From contig CAWHBI010000049.1 in assembly GCA_963827545.1 (NCBI GenBank), positions 62,001 through 126,000 of the forward strand: a stretch of DNA of 64,000 nt, in the 5' to 3' direction. Under the pieces are notes generated by a model. It saw only the letters and a program-made list of their open reading frames with translations, ran no database searches and was not told where the DNA came from. The position numbers were made by a program, and so were the translations under genes. Shown one piece after another: positions 7,644-17,631 of the stretch. Each line of letters begins with the position of its first letter. Positions within the stretch are counted from its first letter, which is position 1. This DNA is from AWTP1-13 sp963827545. GTDB lineage: Bacteria; Pseudomonadota; Alphaproteobacteria; Rhizobiales; Hyphomicrobiaceae.

Positions 7644-9794
7644 ATGGGTTTCGACGTCGTCGGAGTGATCAACGGCATCTGGCAGTCGCAGTACGGCGTG
7701 CATGGCATCGTGCTGGCGCTGTTGCTGTTTGCGTTGTGGAGCTCGGGCTTTTTCAGACGCCTGTTCCGCATCATCGAAGAGATGATGCTCAACAACTGGC
7801 AGCTGGCGCTGCTCGGCTCTACGGCCGTCGCGCTCTCGCTTGCCTCCGGCTACACGACCTTCGACGGCCTGCGCAATTTCACTTCCGCACCGCTGCTGTC
7901 GATTCTCATCGCCTTCGGCATCCAGGGCGTGATGCTGATCGTGGCGTGGCTGATCGGCGAGAGCTTCGCCACCGGCATGAACCAGCGCATTCCCGGCAGC
8001 ACGGGGGCGAGCCGGAGCCAGGCCGTCGTCGGCATGGCACTGGGCGTGGCGCTGGTCGGTCTCGTGTTCTACTGGACGCTCGGGCGGTTCGACGCCGTCG
8101 GCTTCAACAAGGTCGCTGGCGCGATCCAGGGCTTCCGCGCCGACTGGGAGCGCTTCGCCGACGTCGCCCTCTATTTCGCCATCGCGCTGCTCATCGTGGC
8201 CATCATAGCCTTCAATTCCAGGCGCGGCGGCGACATCTCCGGTCCCTACGCGCAGAGCATGCGCATCATCGCCCGCAACGCGGTGTTGTGGGTGATGTTC
8301 CTGGCTTCGATGGGGGCCTCGGTCTTCTTCTCCTTCAACTCGCACTTCAACGCCATCTTCCCGGCCGAGCAGCGAGCGCGGGCTGCCGAAATCCGCACGC
8401 TCAACCAGGTCGGCCGCGTCGTCGCCGACATCGGCGAGCGCGCCCAGAAGGTGCAGATCGCGGAGGCCGAGCGCCTGTTCGAGACCGACGGGTGGAAAGC
8501 CTACGACAAGGTGCTCTCCCGGCTCGCTCATGAATCGCAGGGCTCGCAGGTCGAGATCGAGCAGTACTTCGTGAAGAAGATGGAGGACCGGCGCCGCGGC
8601 ATCGTCGAGCAGCAGGAGCGCATTGCTGGCGCCGAGCGCGGCCAGACAGCCCTTTTGAGAAAACGCGACGAGCTGGAGGCCGAGCTGCAGCGCATCGAGC
8701 CCGCCATCGGAGCGCTGGAAGCCGAGCTTGCGAAGGCGCAGGCCACCTTCAACGAGACCAGGCAGGCCATGGCCGCCAAGCGCATCGATGCGTCGGCGGA
8801 GGACGGTGGCGTCGAGGGCACGCTCAAACGCGGCAAGGGGCCGATCTATCGCCAGCGCATGGCCGAGGTCGGCGACCTGCAGAGAAAGCTCACCATCACC
8901 GACGAAGCGCGGCTCAAGGAGGCGCAGCGTCAGCGTGACCAGGCCTCCGCCCGTATCGTCAGCCTCAAGCGGGAGATCGCCACCATCAACGGCGAGGTTG
9001 CCAAATACAAGGGTGAGACTCAGACCGCAGAGCACCGCATCAAGGCCGCGCAGGCAAGCGAGCAGGATGCGGAGGGAACGCGGGTCGATCCGGCGCGCGC
9101 GCTGCCGGCCTTCGAGCGGGCGCGTGCTGCCTTCCGCCAGCAGCCCGATACCGAGCGGCTGGCTGCGCTGCAGGCGCAATGCGGCCACCTGGTCAACGCC
9201 ATGTCGGGCACGCCGACGACCAAGGAGAAGGTGCGCAGCATCGACTGCGACCCCAAGCAGGCCGCCGAGGCGGCAGCACGCGTGTTTGCGCTGAACGCCG
9301 GGCTGCTGGCGTTCCAAGCCAGTTGCGCCGGCGGCTCCAAGCTGCCGCAGAGCGCCACCACCGACACGCTGCTCGGTTTCGGGCGCAGGTGCCTGCAGGA
9401 CTCGGGGCTGATCAGCAAGGAATCAACGGACCTGGGCGCCCGCCTGCAGGCCATCGACATGAACCGGGACGACAAGGCGCACCGCTTCGTCGTGACCTGG
9501 AACGCCTTCCTCGACGGCAACCGCCTGGCCTACCTGTCGCTGGTGCTGGCGATCGGCGTGGATGCCCTGGTGTTCATGGCCGGCCTGTTCGGCGCGGCTG
9601 CCGTCAAGTCGCCCCTGTCGGACGTGCCGAGCTCCAAGGCGCGCAGCGCCGAGCAGCTCGAGGCGATCGTCAAGAATGCGCTGGGCGAGGACCGGCTCGA
9701 GAATGCCGAGCTGGTGCTGGCCGCAATGCGGCCTTTAAGCGGCCAGGGTGACAATCGCTCCGAGGTCGATCTGACCCACTACGATCCCGAATAG
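7644..9794 (+). CDS. Large multi-pass membrane protein with long coiled coil (unknown function)
   Basis: Not recognised. It has 716 residues from the ATG at 7644, which has a GGGAGA ahead; a GTG at 7617 is in frame. Six hydrophobic segments crowd the first about 240 residues (for example IVLALLLFALWSSGFF, LLSILIAFGIQGVMLIVAWL, ALYFAIALLIVAIIAF). They are followed by a charged region with heptad-like Glu/Lys/Arg/Leu content (codons about 8570-9060), a Cys-containing globular stretch, and a last hydrophobic segment (YLSLVLAIGVDALVFMAGLF). The tail of about 60 residues is acidic. This is a membrane anchor, extended coiled coil and second anchor plan. A broken gene on the same strand follows 76 bp downstream and may be a partner. 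Confidence 0.8.
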   Translation: MGFDVVGVINGIWQSQYGVHGIVLALLLFALWSSGFFRRLFRIIEEMMLNNWQLALLGSTAVALSLASGYTTFDGLRNFTSAPLLSILIAFGIQGVMLIVAWLIGESFATGMNQRIPGSTGASRSQAVVGMALGVALVGLVFYWTLGRFDAVGFNKVAGAIQGFRADWERFADVALYFAIALLIVAIIAFNSRRGGDISGPYAQSMRIIARNAVLWVMFLASMGASVFFSFNSHFNAIFPAEQRARAAEIRTLNQVGRVVADIGERAQKVQIAEAERLFETDGWKAYDKVLSRLAHESQGSQVEIEQYFVKKMEDRRRGIVEQQERIAGAERGQTALLRKRDELEAELQRIEPAIGALEAELAKAQATFNETRQAMAAKRIDASAEDGGVEGTLKRGKGPIYRQRMAEVGDLQRKLTITDEARLKEAQRQRDQASARIVSLKREIATINGEVAKYKGETQTAEHRIKAAQASEQDAEGTRVDPARALPAFERARAAFRQQPDTERLAALQAQCGHLVNAMSGTPTTKEKVRSIDCDPKQAAEAAARVFALNAGLLAFQASCAGGSKLPQSATTDTLLGFGRRCLQDSGLISKESTDLGARLQAIDMNRDDKAHRFVVTWNAFLDGNRLAYLSLVLAIGVDALVFMAGLFGAAAVKSPLSDVPSSKARSAEQLEAIVKNALGEDRLENAELVLAAMRPLSGQGDNRSEVDLTHYDPE

Positions 9795-9870
9795 GCGCGG
9801 CGGATCAGAAAGGTCCTGGTCGCGGGCGCCAGCATCGGTGCCGTCGAGCGCGTGTTCGGCGGACACGCGC

Positions 9871-10990
9871 ATGGAGCGGTATCTCGTTCGCTCGGAGCTG
9901 TTCGAATACTTGTCGGTCATCGCCAACTCGGCGCGGGAAAATGACCGCGAGTATTCCAACCGCACCCGGCTGCATCCAGATCGTCGGCGTTGCGCTGGAG
10001 CCTGATCGCCGGCGCAATGCCGAGACCGTGCTGGACCACATAGAGCCGATCAACCAGCGGCACGGCTTCATGGCCAAGGTCGATCTTGAGTCATACCCAA
10101 GCACCACAGGCGCCTGGTCCAAACCGTGCTGAACGCCGCCATGACCCTCGATGCCGTGCAGCGACACGACCGGGGCGGGACGGCCAAGGGTGGCCCGCTG
10201 GCGCGGCTTGCCGGCCGATCCTCCCCGCTGGAGACGACCTATCTGATCCGCTCCGACCTGTTCAAGACGCTGCTGCTCTATCGCGCGGGATCCTCCGATT
10301 CTGGACGTCGGGCGCAACGAGCCAGACAAGCTGGCCGATACGAGGCCTTCGCTCTAGGGAACGGTCGCGGCACGAATAAGCCACAGCAGATACCCCATTT
10401 GCAGCCTGCCAAAACGCAGCGATCACGACGGCGAAGTGCGTCAGCGACATCTGGAACGCCTTGCTGGGAGCCATCGACCTGGACCTCAAGGCTGCGTCAC
10501 GCGTGAAGGATCACGCTGTTCGCGACCAAGCAATCGCCGCGTGGCAGGCCATCCACCAGCTGAGCCAAGGCAACGAAAGGTTCCGCACCTATCTCAACGA
10601 GATCGAGGCCGGCAAGGCGGAAGCGGTGGAACAGAAGTGCAGCGAACTTGCATCGAGACTGCGGCGGCAACGCCGACCACATGGCGATCCTCGACGAGGT
10701 GGTCGGCGACCTCGATGGAATGTTGAGAGCGCTTTTGCTGCTGCCCGAGGTCGGAGTTCTTGCGCGAACTCATAGACAAGCTGGAGGATGCCGCGCAATC
10801 CGACAACGGTTCTCTGCCAGTGGAGGAGAAACTGCTGGAGCTCTTGCGCGCGCTGGAAATCACGATCAGGCAGATCGACAAGGGTAGCGCAGATGGGTGG
10901 ATGCGCATTGCCAGGATGGTCAATGGCCAGGCCAAAGACGAGCATCTGGCCATTCGCGACCTCGATCCGGTCAACAAGACTGCGTTCTGA
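9871..10990 (+). pseudogene. Shattered hypothetical gene downstream of the membrane/coiled-coil protein
   Basis: No single frame covers this stretch, but protein-like segments follow each other in shifting frames. They begin with MERYLVRSELFEYLSVIANS (ATG at 9871), then VGVALEPDRRRNAETVLDHI (from about 9990), LETTYLIRSDLFKTLLLYRA (10230s), a segment with SDIWNALLGAIDLDL (about 10440-10660), NADHMAILDEVVGDLDG (about 10670), and finally a segment from about 10760 to the TGA at 10990 containing KLLELLRALEITIRQIDKG. The last part is mostly charged helix. Six or more shifts are needed to join them. It is either a decaying gene or one badly hit by consensus errors. No family was recognised. Confidence 0.55.
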
Positions 10991-11032
10991 GATCGGACAC
11001 CACTCGAGGCACGCCCCGCCCCCGCTTCCACA

Positions 11033-11150
11033 CCCGTCATCCCGGAAGTCGAGGCGCAGCCGAAACTATCCGGGATCTGCCGCAAGCGGTTCCCTCGCCG
11101 CAGATCCCGGATGGCCTCCGCAAGCGCGTCGGCTTCCGGGATGACAGGTG
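11033..11150. repeat. CCCGTCATCCCGGA palindromic repeat, copy 1
   Basis: An element of about 118 bp with inverted ends (CCCGTCATCCCGGAAG ... CTTCCGGGATGACAGG) and an inner inverted pair (TATCCGGGATCTGC ... GCAGATCCCGGATGG). Two further copies are at 28771-28889 and 38521-38650. It lies between the broken gene and the convergent FAH-family gene. Confidence 0.85.
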
Positions 11151-11170
11151 TGGAAGGAATCCGGCCCGCG

Positions 11171-12019
11171 CTATTCCTTGAACGGCACCACCTTCTGCGT
11201 CTGCTCACCGAGGCCCTGGATCGTGAGGCGCATGACGTCGCCCGCCTTCAGCCACACGGGCGGCTTCATGCCGAGCGCCACCCCGGGCGGCGTTCCCGTC
11301 GTCACCACGTCGCCGGGCTCGAGCACCATGAACTGCGAGATGTAGTGCATGAGGTGCTGGATGCCGAAGATCATGGTCCTGGTGCTGCCGGTCTGGCGGC
11401 GCTGGCCGTTGACATCGAGCGACATCGCCAGGTCCTGCACGTCCTCGATCTCGTCGCGCGTGACGAGCCACGGCCCCAGGGGCCCGAAGGTCTCGGCGCA
11501 TTTGCCCTTCATCCACTGGCCGCCGCGCTCGGACTGGAAGTGGCGCTCCGACACGTCGTTGCAGATGGCGTAGCCGGCGATGTAGGAGAGCGCGTCCTTC
11601 TCCGCCACGTAGCGGGCACGCTTGCCGATGACGAAGGCGATCTCGACCTCGTAGTCGAGCTTGAGCGAGCCCTTGGGGATCATCACGTCGTCATTGGGGC
11701 CGACGATGCAGTTGGGCAGCTTGTTGAAGAGGATCGGCTCCTTTGGGATGTCCGCCCCCGTCTCCTTGGCGTGGTCCGCGTAGTTGAGGCCGACGGCGAT
11801 GAAGTTGCGCACGTTGCCCACCGGCGCGCCGAGCCGCACGCCCTGCGGCGCTGCGGGCAGCGATTTGGTGTCGAGCTTGCGCAGCTTGTCGAGGCTGGCG
11901 GCGTCGAGCGTCTCGCCAGTGATATCCCGCACCTGCGCCGAGAGGTCGCGAATGACGCCTTGTGCATCGACAAGGCCTGGCTTCTCGGCGCCGGGTGCGC
12001 CAAACCTAACAAGCTTCAT
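11171..12019 (-). CDS. Fumarylacetoacetate hydrolase (FAH) family protein
   Basis: A 282-residue member of the FAH/2-oxohepta-3-ene-1,7-dioate hydrolase family, metal-dependent C-C hydrolases or decarboxylases of catabolic pathways. The metal-binding core is visible as DYEVEIAFVIGK, the conserved GYAICNDVSERHFQ, KGCAE-like MKGKCAETFGPLGPW and the C-terminal TGTPPGVALGMKPP. The ATG at 12019 follows an excellent AGGAGG, so the upstream extension in the same frame was dropped. The substrate is unknown; members close to this architecture act on 2,4-diketo-3-deoxy sugar acids or aromatic ring-cleavage products. Confidence 0.88.
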   Translation of the reverse strand: MKLVRFGAPGAEKPGLVDAQGVIRDLSAQVRDITGETLDAASLDKLRKLDTKSLPAAPQGVRLGAPVGNVRNFIAVGLNYADHAKETGADIPKEPILFNKLPNCIVGPNDDVMIPKGSLKLDYEVEIAFVIGKRARYVAEKDALSYIAGYAICNDVSERHFQSERGGQWMKGKCAETFGPLGPWLVTRDEIEDVQDLAMSLDVNGQRRQTGSTRTMIFGIQHLMHYISQFMVLEPGDVVTTGTPPGVALGMKPPVWLKAGDVMRLTIQGLGEQTQKVVPFKE

Positions 12020-12274
12020 GGGTTCCTCCTGGGACGTCGCGGGCGCGCACCTCGGACCTGGCAAGCGATGAGGACGCAAGCCTTGTCCAGTTGCCTTTGC
12101 CGATCCTCAAGTCAAGGGGGCTCGGCGGCAGTCACACGGGCGAAAGCGGCGGAAATGTGTGCCGCGGAGCCTGTGGATAACCCAGGAGAGGCGCTCGACG
12201 GAATGCAGCAAGCCCACCGGCAAACGCAAGCGCCGGTCGCAAACGCCCGTATCGCCTAGGGAATCTTCAGCGCC

Positions 12275-12373
12275 CTAAAACAGGTGCACCACGAGATAGA
12301 TACCGGCACCCAGCAGCGGCCCGGCCGCACACGCCAACACCATGAAGAGAAAGGACTTATCGATCACAACACT
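12275..12373 (-). CDS. Possible small single-pass membrane peptide
   Basis: A very short reading frame ending at 12275 with a C-terminus of FLFMVLACAAGPLLGAGIYL followed by a short hydrophobic tail. It would give a one-helix peptide of about 22-32 residues, depending on whether an internal ATG or an upstream GTG is used. The longer open frame upstream (to 12589) has no protein-like character. Support is limited to the hydrophobic composition and position in an otherwise empty gap. Confidence 0.3.
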   Translation of the reverse strand, partial: SVVIDKSFLFMVLACAAGPLLGAGIYLVVHLF

Positions 12374-12598
12374 ACCCCGCAACTCGCATGCCAACGAGCA
12401 AGGCCAATTGCCGCTGGCCAAGCTCGACTCTCGGACCCGCCCTCCTCTTTGGTCCGTAGACTTAATATAGCGCGAAATCAGTCGCGTTGCACGCAGATTT
12501 AGCGTGACCACTGAGGCAGGAGTGCGGCTTGCCTGCCATGAAACGGAAATTTTGCGCTGCAGCAGGCAGCCCAGTTTGTGAGAGCGCAAGTCAACCCG

Positions 12599-15500
12599 TC
12601 ACGAGAACAGCTTGAGCTGCTTCTCGTCCTGGCCCTTGGTCTCGCGCGCAAGCTGCTCGATGCGGTCGAAAGGCACCTGCTCGGCAGAAATGAGCGAGCG
12701 CTGCGCCCGCATGGGCCGTACCAGGCCCTCCTGCACGAGGTGGAACTCGCCCACGGTCTGTCCCGGCAGAACCGCGCTGGGGTCCAGGCCGGATTCGCTC
12801 TGGAAGGCGGCGCGCAGCTTTCTCAACGCCGTGTCCTCGCGCACGCGGCCGATGAACCAGGAGGTGATCTGATCGCGCGACTTGTAGTCGAGGTCGCCCG
12901 GCGACTGCGTCGCCAGCATGATGCCGAGCCCCGCAGAGCGGGCGCGCTTCAGCAGGCTTTGCAGGGGCTCCGCCGTCGCCGGCTTGGCGTTGGCGGGGAT
13001 GTAGAGATCCGCCTCATCGAACATCACCACCGCCTGCAGCCCGTCGTTGGGGTTGCGCTGGCAGAAGCGCAGGGCCTCGGACAGGAACTGCGAGACCCAG
13101 AACAGGATGTTCTCGTTGTCGCCCAGGAAGCCGGTGTAGATGATGGAGAGGCGCGTGCGGTTGTCGTTGCGGCCGTACCGCCCCTTGCCCAGCAGCGACT
13201 CCATGCGCAGCGCCTCGCCGCCGCCCTCGAACAGCGCCGAGTTGCGATGCCTCAGGCTGTCGAGTTGCGCCACCAGATCGCGGCGGATGCGCCCGGAGGG
13301 GTCCATGCGCTGCGTCAGGTCGGTGAGCTCGGGATCCTCATCCTCGAGCAGGGCGATGAGGTCGACGAGCGTCACCTCCTTGCTGAACCGGCCCCCGAGG
13401 ATGCGCAAGCGCCACCGACAGCGTGCCCGACTGCTTCTGGTGCGTGGCCGAGTTCTTGAAATGCAGCATGTCTCCGAGCGCCGCCGCGGAGAGGTTGGCG
13501 AGCAGCTGCTGCTCCTGCTCGGGCAGCTCGTTGATGCCGTTGGGGAGCAGCGTGATCGAGATCGGCCGGCCCGAGGCCCGCCCAGGCGTATAGACCGCGA
13601 CATCGATGGAATCGGCCAGCTTCTCGCGCTCGCCACGCCGCTCGCCGAACTCGCCCTCGTGCGCGCGCCAAACGTCCGGGTTGGCGTAGGAGCACAGATC
13701 GCCCTTGCGGTCGATCAGAACCGCGGGGGTGCCCTTCAGCAGCAGCTGCTCGATGATGCAGAGCGCGAGCGTCGTCTTGCCGGAGCCCGAGCCGCCGAGC
13801 ACCGCGGCGTGACGTTTGAGGACATCCTTGTTGAGCGTGATGCTCTTGCTGGAGCGCAGCGCGCGACCCGCAAGAATGCTGCCGGCTCCGTCGCCCACCT
13901 CGTCGAGGAGAACGGAAAGCGGCAGATCGTCCTTGGGCGCAGCCGCGCCGGCCGGGCTCGGACTCCATCCGGTCCAGTCCGCGCCGTGCGGGCCGGCCAG
14001 GAGCGACGGCGTCGAATGACCGGAGCCGGCTGCCGCCGCCTGGGTCGAATTCCCGGCCATCTCGGGCTGGACCGGACCGTTGCGGGGGCCGCGACCGAAC
14101 AGGTCGAGCCGCAGCAGCTGCACCAGCGACAGCACCTCGGACAGCAGCTTGGCACGCTCGAACCATTCGCCAAAGCCTGGATCGCGGCGATGCTGGGCGT
14201 GGAACTCGCGCACCATCATCATGCGTTCCCAATCGGGGATCGGCACGAGGATCGATCGGCCGCCCTTCTCGCGGAATTTGCGGAAGGCCTGCGCCGTCTG
14301 GTTCTTCTTGTTGGGTGGAAAATCGCTGGCGCGCAGCATGAAGCAGGCCTTGTCCGCCATGGCAGCGAGCACGCGGTCGATCTGACGCTTGAGGCCGCCG
14401 CCCTGCGTCGGGCGGTTGCACAGAAAGATGCGCGCCTCGGTGCTCAGGCCCGCCGCATGGCGCAGTGACATGTCGACAGCGGGAAGCTCGTCGGCAAGGG
14501 CGAGACGCTTGACCGACACGTCGATGGCACCGCCCCATTCCTCCTTGGCCAGCGCCAGCGCGCCGGCAAGGACATCCAAGAGGCCCTGGTCATCGTTGGG
14601 GATGTCGGCTTCCGACTGCGCCGTGAAGCGATGCCAATGGTCGCGGAACTCGATGGGTGCGGTGGTGCTGCCGCCTTCCTCCTCGCGCCCGCTGAACCCC
14701 AGCGCAGCAGCCAGTGTTGAAATGAACCCACCCGGCTTGTCCTCGCGTCCGTCGGGAGCTTCGCCTTCGCTTTCGCCCTCGTGCTCACGCATGCGCGTTT
14801 GCGCCAATTCCAGGATGCGCCGGGTCGACAGGCCGCCGAACTCCTCGAAGAACTGGGGCCCGAAGTAGAGCGTTGGATCATTGCCGCCGTTGCGCGGGTC
14901 CTGCTGGAGCCGTTTGGCGATGATGAGGCGCGCCTCGTCGGCGGTGCGCGTCTCGATCAGCGGAACGGGGCCCGCCTTCTCGATGCGATCGATGTAGGAC
15001 TGCGCCAGCACCTCGCGCACCTTGCCGTAGAACTCGGCGAGGCACGAGACGATCACGACCGACGTCGGCACGCGATTGGCGATCTGGATCAGGTCCCGCG
15101 CCGCCTTCTGGAAGCGCTCGGAGTAGTCGTCGAAGAAGCGCAGGTCCTCCACCTGATCGATGGCGAAGACGAGCGCCGCCCCGTCCACCGTCCACATCAG
15201 GCGCCCGAGCGACTCGATGATCTCGAACGCACGGCCCTCGCCCGCGTTCGGGTCGAGCGCGGCGACCGCCTCCTGTGAGAGATCGTTCAGCTTCTGCCCA
15301 TAGAGATACTGGCGCACGCGCTGGTCGATGCGCGGGTCGGAGCGCTGCAGATAGAGCAGCGCGCGCACAATGTTGATGTCGAGGCCCTCGTCGGCGAACT
15401 TCGGCGCCGCCACGACTTGGTCGGCGAGACCGAGCACGAGCTTGGCGAGCGAGGCATCGCTGAGCTTGGCGTCTCGGAGCTTGTCGAGCGCCGCAGGCTC

Positions 15501-15944
15501 CAGCACGGTGGCGTCGCCGACCAGACGGCTGGTGAGCCGCGCCAGGGCGCTCTCGCCCCCCTGGTCCGGATCGTAGGGCTTCTCGAGCGAAGCGATGAGC
15601 CGGCGTAGATAGTAGTCGGCATAGTTGGCCACATCCGGCGTCATCTGCGCGTAGCCGAAGTAGGCCCTGCCGCCGCGATGGGCACTCGTGCGCAGCGCGC
15701 GGATCAGGTGCGTCTTGCCGGCCCCCGACTGACCGTGGAACAGGAGAATGCGCGCCTGCACGGCCGAGCCGCGCGTGGCCGTGACTGTGGCGAGCAGATC
15801 GGAGAACTTGCGGCGGGCTGCGGCATGCACCACGTCGACGTCGACGGGGTCGGCACGCCAGATGTCATCCTCCCAGGTGATGGAGTGCTCGAAGGCCGCA
15901 GACAGGCGATCGGCAAGCGGCGCGATATGAGCCTCGTGGCGCAT
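12599..15944 (-). CDS. Giant dual-NTPase: N-terminal AAA-like P-loop plus C-terminal HerA-like ATPase (one apparent frameshift)
   Basis: About 1,115 residues once a single extra base in AA at 13407-13408 is removed (frames 13338-15944 and 12599-13405). The first NTPase has Walker A GQSGAGKT (71-78) and a Walker B-like LVFAIDQVED (258-267). A middle domain of unknown type (about 430-620) follows, then a Pro/Ala/Ser-rich linker. The second NTPase is HerA/DUF87-like, with Walker A GGSGSGKT (717-724), IDRKGDL, Walker B AVVMFDEADLYIP and a late sensor region ATQSPGDLDYKSRDQI. HerA-type ATPases pump or translocate DNA in hexamers. The preceding gene on the same strand (15987-17222) is a likely partner. 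The overall architecture was not recognised as a named system. Confidence 0.8.
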
Positions 15945-15986
15945 GAATCCTCGATCCGGATAGAACGTGCGGGCCGTCTCATCCCA

Positions 15987-17222
15987 TCAGGCGTCGACGC
16001 GAATGAAATGGAACACGGCGTTGCGGTAGACGACGGCGGAGTCCTGTACGTCCTTGATATTACTTTTGTCTTTCAGATCGGCATTGGCCAGCGCCAGTTG
16101 ACCCGAGCGGTGTGCCTCCGCGAGCATGCATTTGAACTCGATTTCCGATAGCCCCCAGTCCGGGCGCTTCTCGCGGATATCGCGCCATACATGGCTGATG
16201 TAAGCCTTGCGATCGCCGCTCCAGCCCTGCGCCTGGCCCGCCGCATGGCGGCGCACTTCGGACGCGAAGCCCGACAGGTCGGGACGCCCGGTCGGCACCG
16301 GTGCAGCGGCCGGTGCCGGCGGTGGCAGGGGCTGCAGCCTGTCGACGACAGGCGGCGGCGCCGCCAGCGGCGCGGCCTTGTCAGGCGCCCCCCTCCCGAG
16401 CGCGCGCCTCGCCGGCGCACGTTTCGCTGGGATGGCTTTCTCGGAGCGGCCGCCAAGGTATTGCCGCAGAAGCGCCAGGCGCAGGGCGTCCGCATCGTTT
16501 GAGACGGCGCCGACATGCTCGGCCGCCAGCGCCGCCATCAGCCGCGTATCGGTGCCGAAATCGCGCGGCTTCTGCGACAGCTGCCCGGCGAGCAGGCGGC
16601 CGGCTTTGGCGGTGAGCCCCAGCTTGCCCGCGAGCCCAGCAGTGTTGTCACCAAATGCCCGCTTGAGCGCGCTGGCTGCCAAAGCCTCGCGCAAACGCGC
16701 GGGCGTCACCGCGCCCTTGATCTTGAGCTTGTGGCCCCGCTCGACGATGGCCGCGCGCAGACCGTCCGGCGTTGCCAGGGCCTTGAGCCGCTTGACCGGC
16801 TCACGCTGCATCCCGAGTGCAGTTGCAACGAGCCGCACGTCACGCATATCGCTCCACAACCGCGGCAGATCGCCTTTGAGCCCTAAGAACTTGGCAGCCT
16901 GAGCCAGGCCACCCTGGCTCGCGTCGATGCGGTTGGCCTTGGCAACGACGAGGCCCGCGGCCGCCAGCGCTTCGATCTCCCGCTCGACCTGCGCACGCCA
17001 CGGCGCCGGCGGCAGCCGGCTGGCGAACGGCGCAAGATCGGCCGCTACCTCGGTCTTGGTAGTTCCCCGCATTGCGCACGCAATGCGAACCAGCACGACG
17101 CTGCGCAGCCGATCGGCGGCCACAGCGTTGGTCGCAGCAGATGCTTCCAGGACTGCCTTTTGCACCCCGGGCCCCCTCGGTCGAAACGACCCCTGCACCT
17201 GCCAAGGCGCGAGACGGGTCAT
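15987..17222 (-). CDS. Unknown protein, probable partner of the dual-NTPase
   Basis: A 411-residue protein from the ATG at 17222; the longer frame to 17360 adds residues of poor coding character. The N-terminal half is helical, with a segment (LRSVVLVRIACAMRGTTKTE onward, then IEALAAAGLVVAKANRI) that looks like a winged helix. A Lys/Arg/Ala/Pro-rich linker follows (APARRALGRGAPDKAAPL). The C-terminal about 75 residues form a compact domain (YISHVWRDIREKRPDWGLSE, later AEAHRSGQLALANADLKDK, ending VFHFIRVDA). The gap to the dual-NTPase gene is 42 bp, suggesting one operon. I infer a DNA- or substrate-recognition subunit; the family is not recognised. Confidence 0.7.
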   Translation of the reverse strand: MTRLAPWQVQGSFRPRGPGVQKAVLEASAATNAVAADRLRSVVLVRIACAMRGTTKTEVAADLAPFASRLPPAPWRAQVEREIEALAAAGLVVAKANRIDASQGGLAQAAKFLGLKGDLPRLWSDMRDVRLVATALGMQREPVKRLKALATPDGLRAAIVERGHKLKIKGAVTPARLREALAASALKRAFGDNTAGLAGKLGLTAKAGRLLAGQLSQKPRDFGTDTRLMAALAAEHVGAVSNDADALRLALLRQYLGGRSEKAIPAKRAPARRALGRGAPDKAAPLAAPPPVVDRLQPLPPPAPAAAPVPTGRPDLSGFASEVRRHAAGQAQGWSGDRKAYISHVWRDIREKRPDWGLSEIEFKCMLAEAHRSGQLALANADLKDKSNIKDVQDSAVVYRNAVFHFIRVDA

Positions 17223-17631
17223 ATCGCAGCACGCCCCCCGGACGCGCGAATCACCGAAGGCTCGGGCGGCATCTTGCGGAAATCGGGGGAAAAATCCAAC
17301 AGAGCCGGTGCCAGGACGCTCAAGCACGGCGCCGTGCCTGCCAAACGTGCATTTCGCCAAACTAACGTCATGATTAAGTTGTCCGATCCCGCCTAGGGAA
17401 AACAGGGCACGTCGTTTGGGGGATCTCGCTCCTTAGTTGGTCAGCTCGGCCTTCGCCGCACCACGTCTGTGCGGAAAGGTGCGGATTGGGGGCTTTCGCG
17501 ATGGACCGACGCTGCTTTGTCGACGTCGACCCGGCCTCAAGGGGCCTCGCCCAAGTGAGCGTTAATGGGGAGTTAACGGGTTCGCGACATGATTAGCGTG
17601 ATCCCTGACGCCCATCGGCGGGAGAGCTGAC
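17223..17631. other. Intergenic region between divergent genes
   Basis: About 400 bp separating the dual-NTPase operon from the CAP lipoprotein. Apart from the CtrA-type box near its right end, no gene, repeat or hairpin with a T-run was seen. Confidence 0.5.
17562..17577 (+). promoter_or_regulatory. Probable CtrA-binding box (TTAA-N7-TTAAC)
   Basis: Reads TTAA, seven bases (TGGGGAG), TTAAC, which is an exact match to the alphaproteobacterial CtrA consensus. It is centred about 60 bp before the CAP lipoprotein start, where it could activate or repress that promoter. CtrA control of envelope genes is common in this class. The match is seen directly; function is inferred. Confidence 0.6.

Noticed and set aside
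13400..13410. Programmed ribosomal frameshift in the HerA-like gene
   Set aside because: There is no slippery heptamer or adjacent pseudoknot, and similar one-base insertions occur in many unrelated genes of this window.
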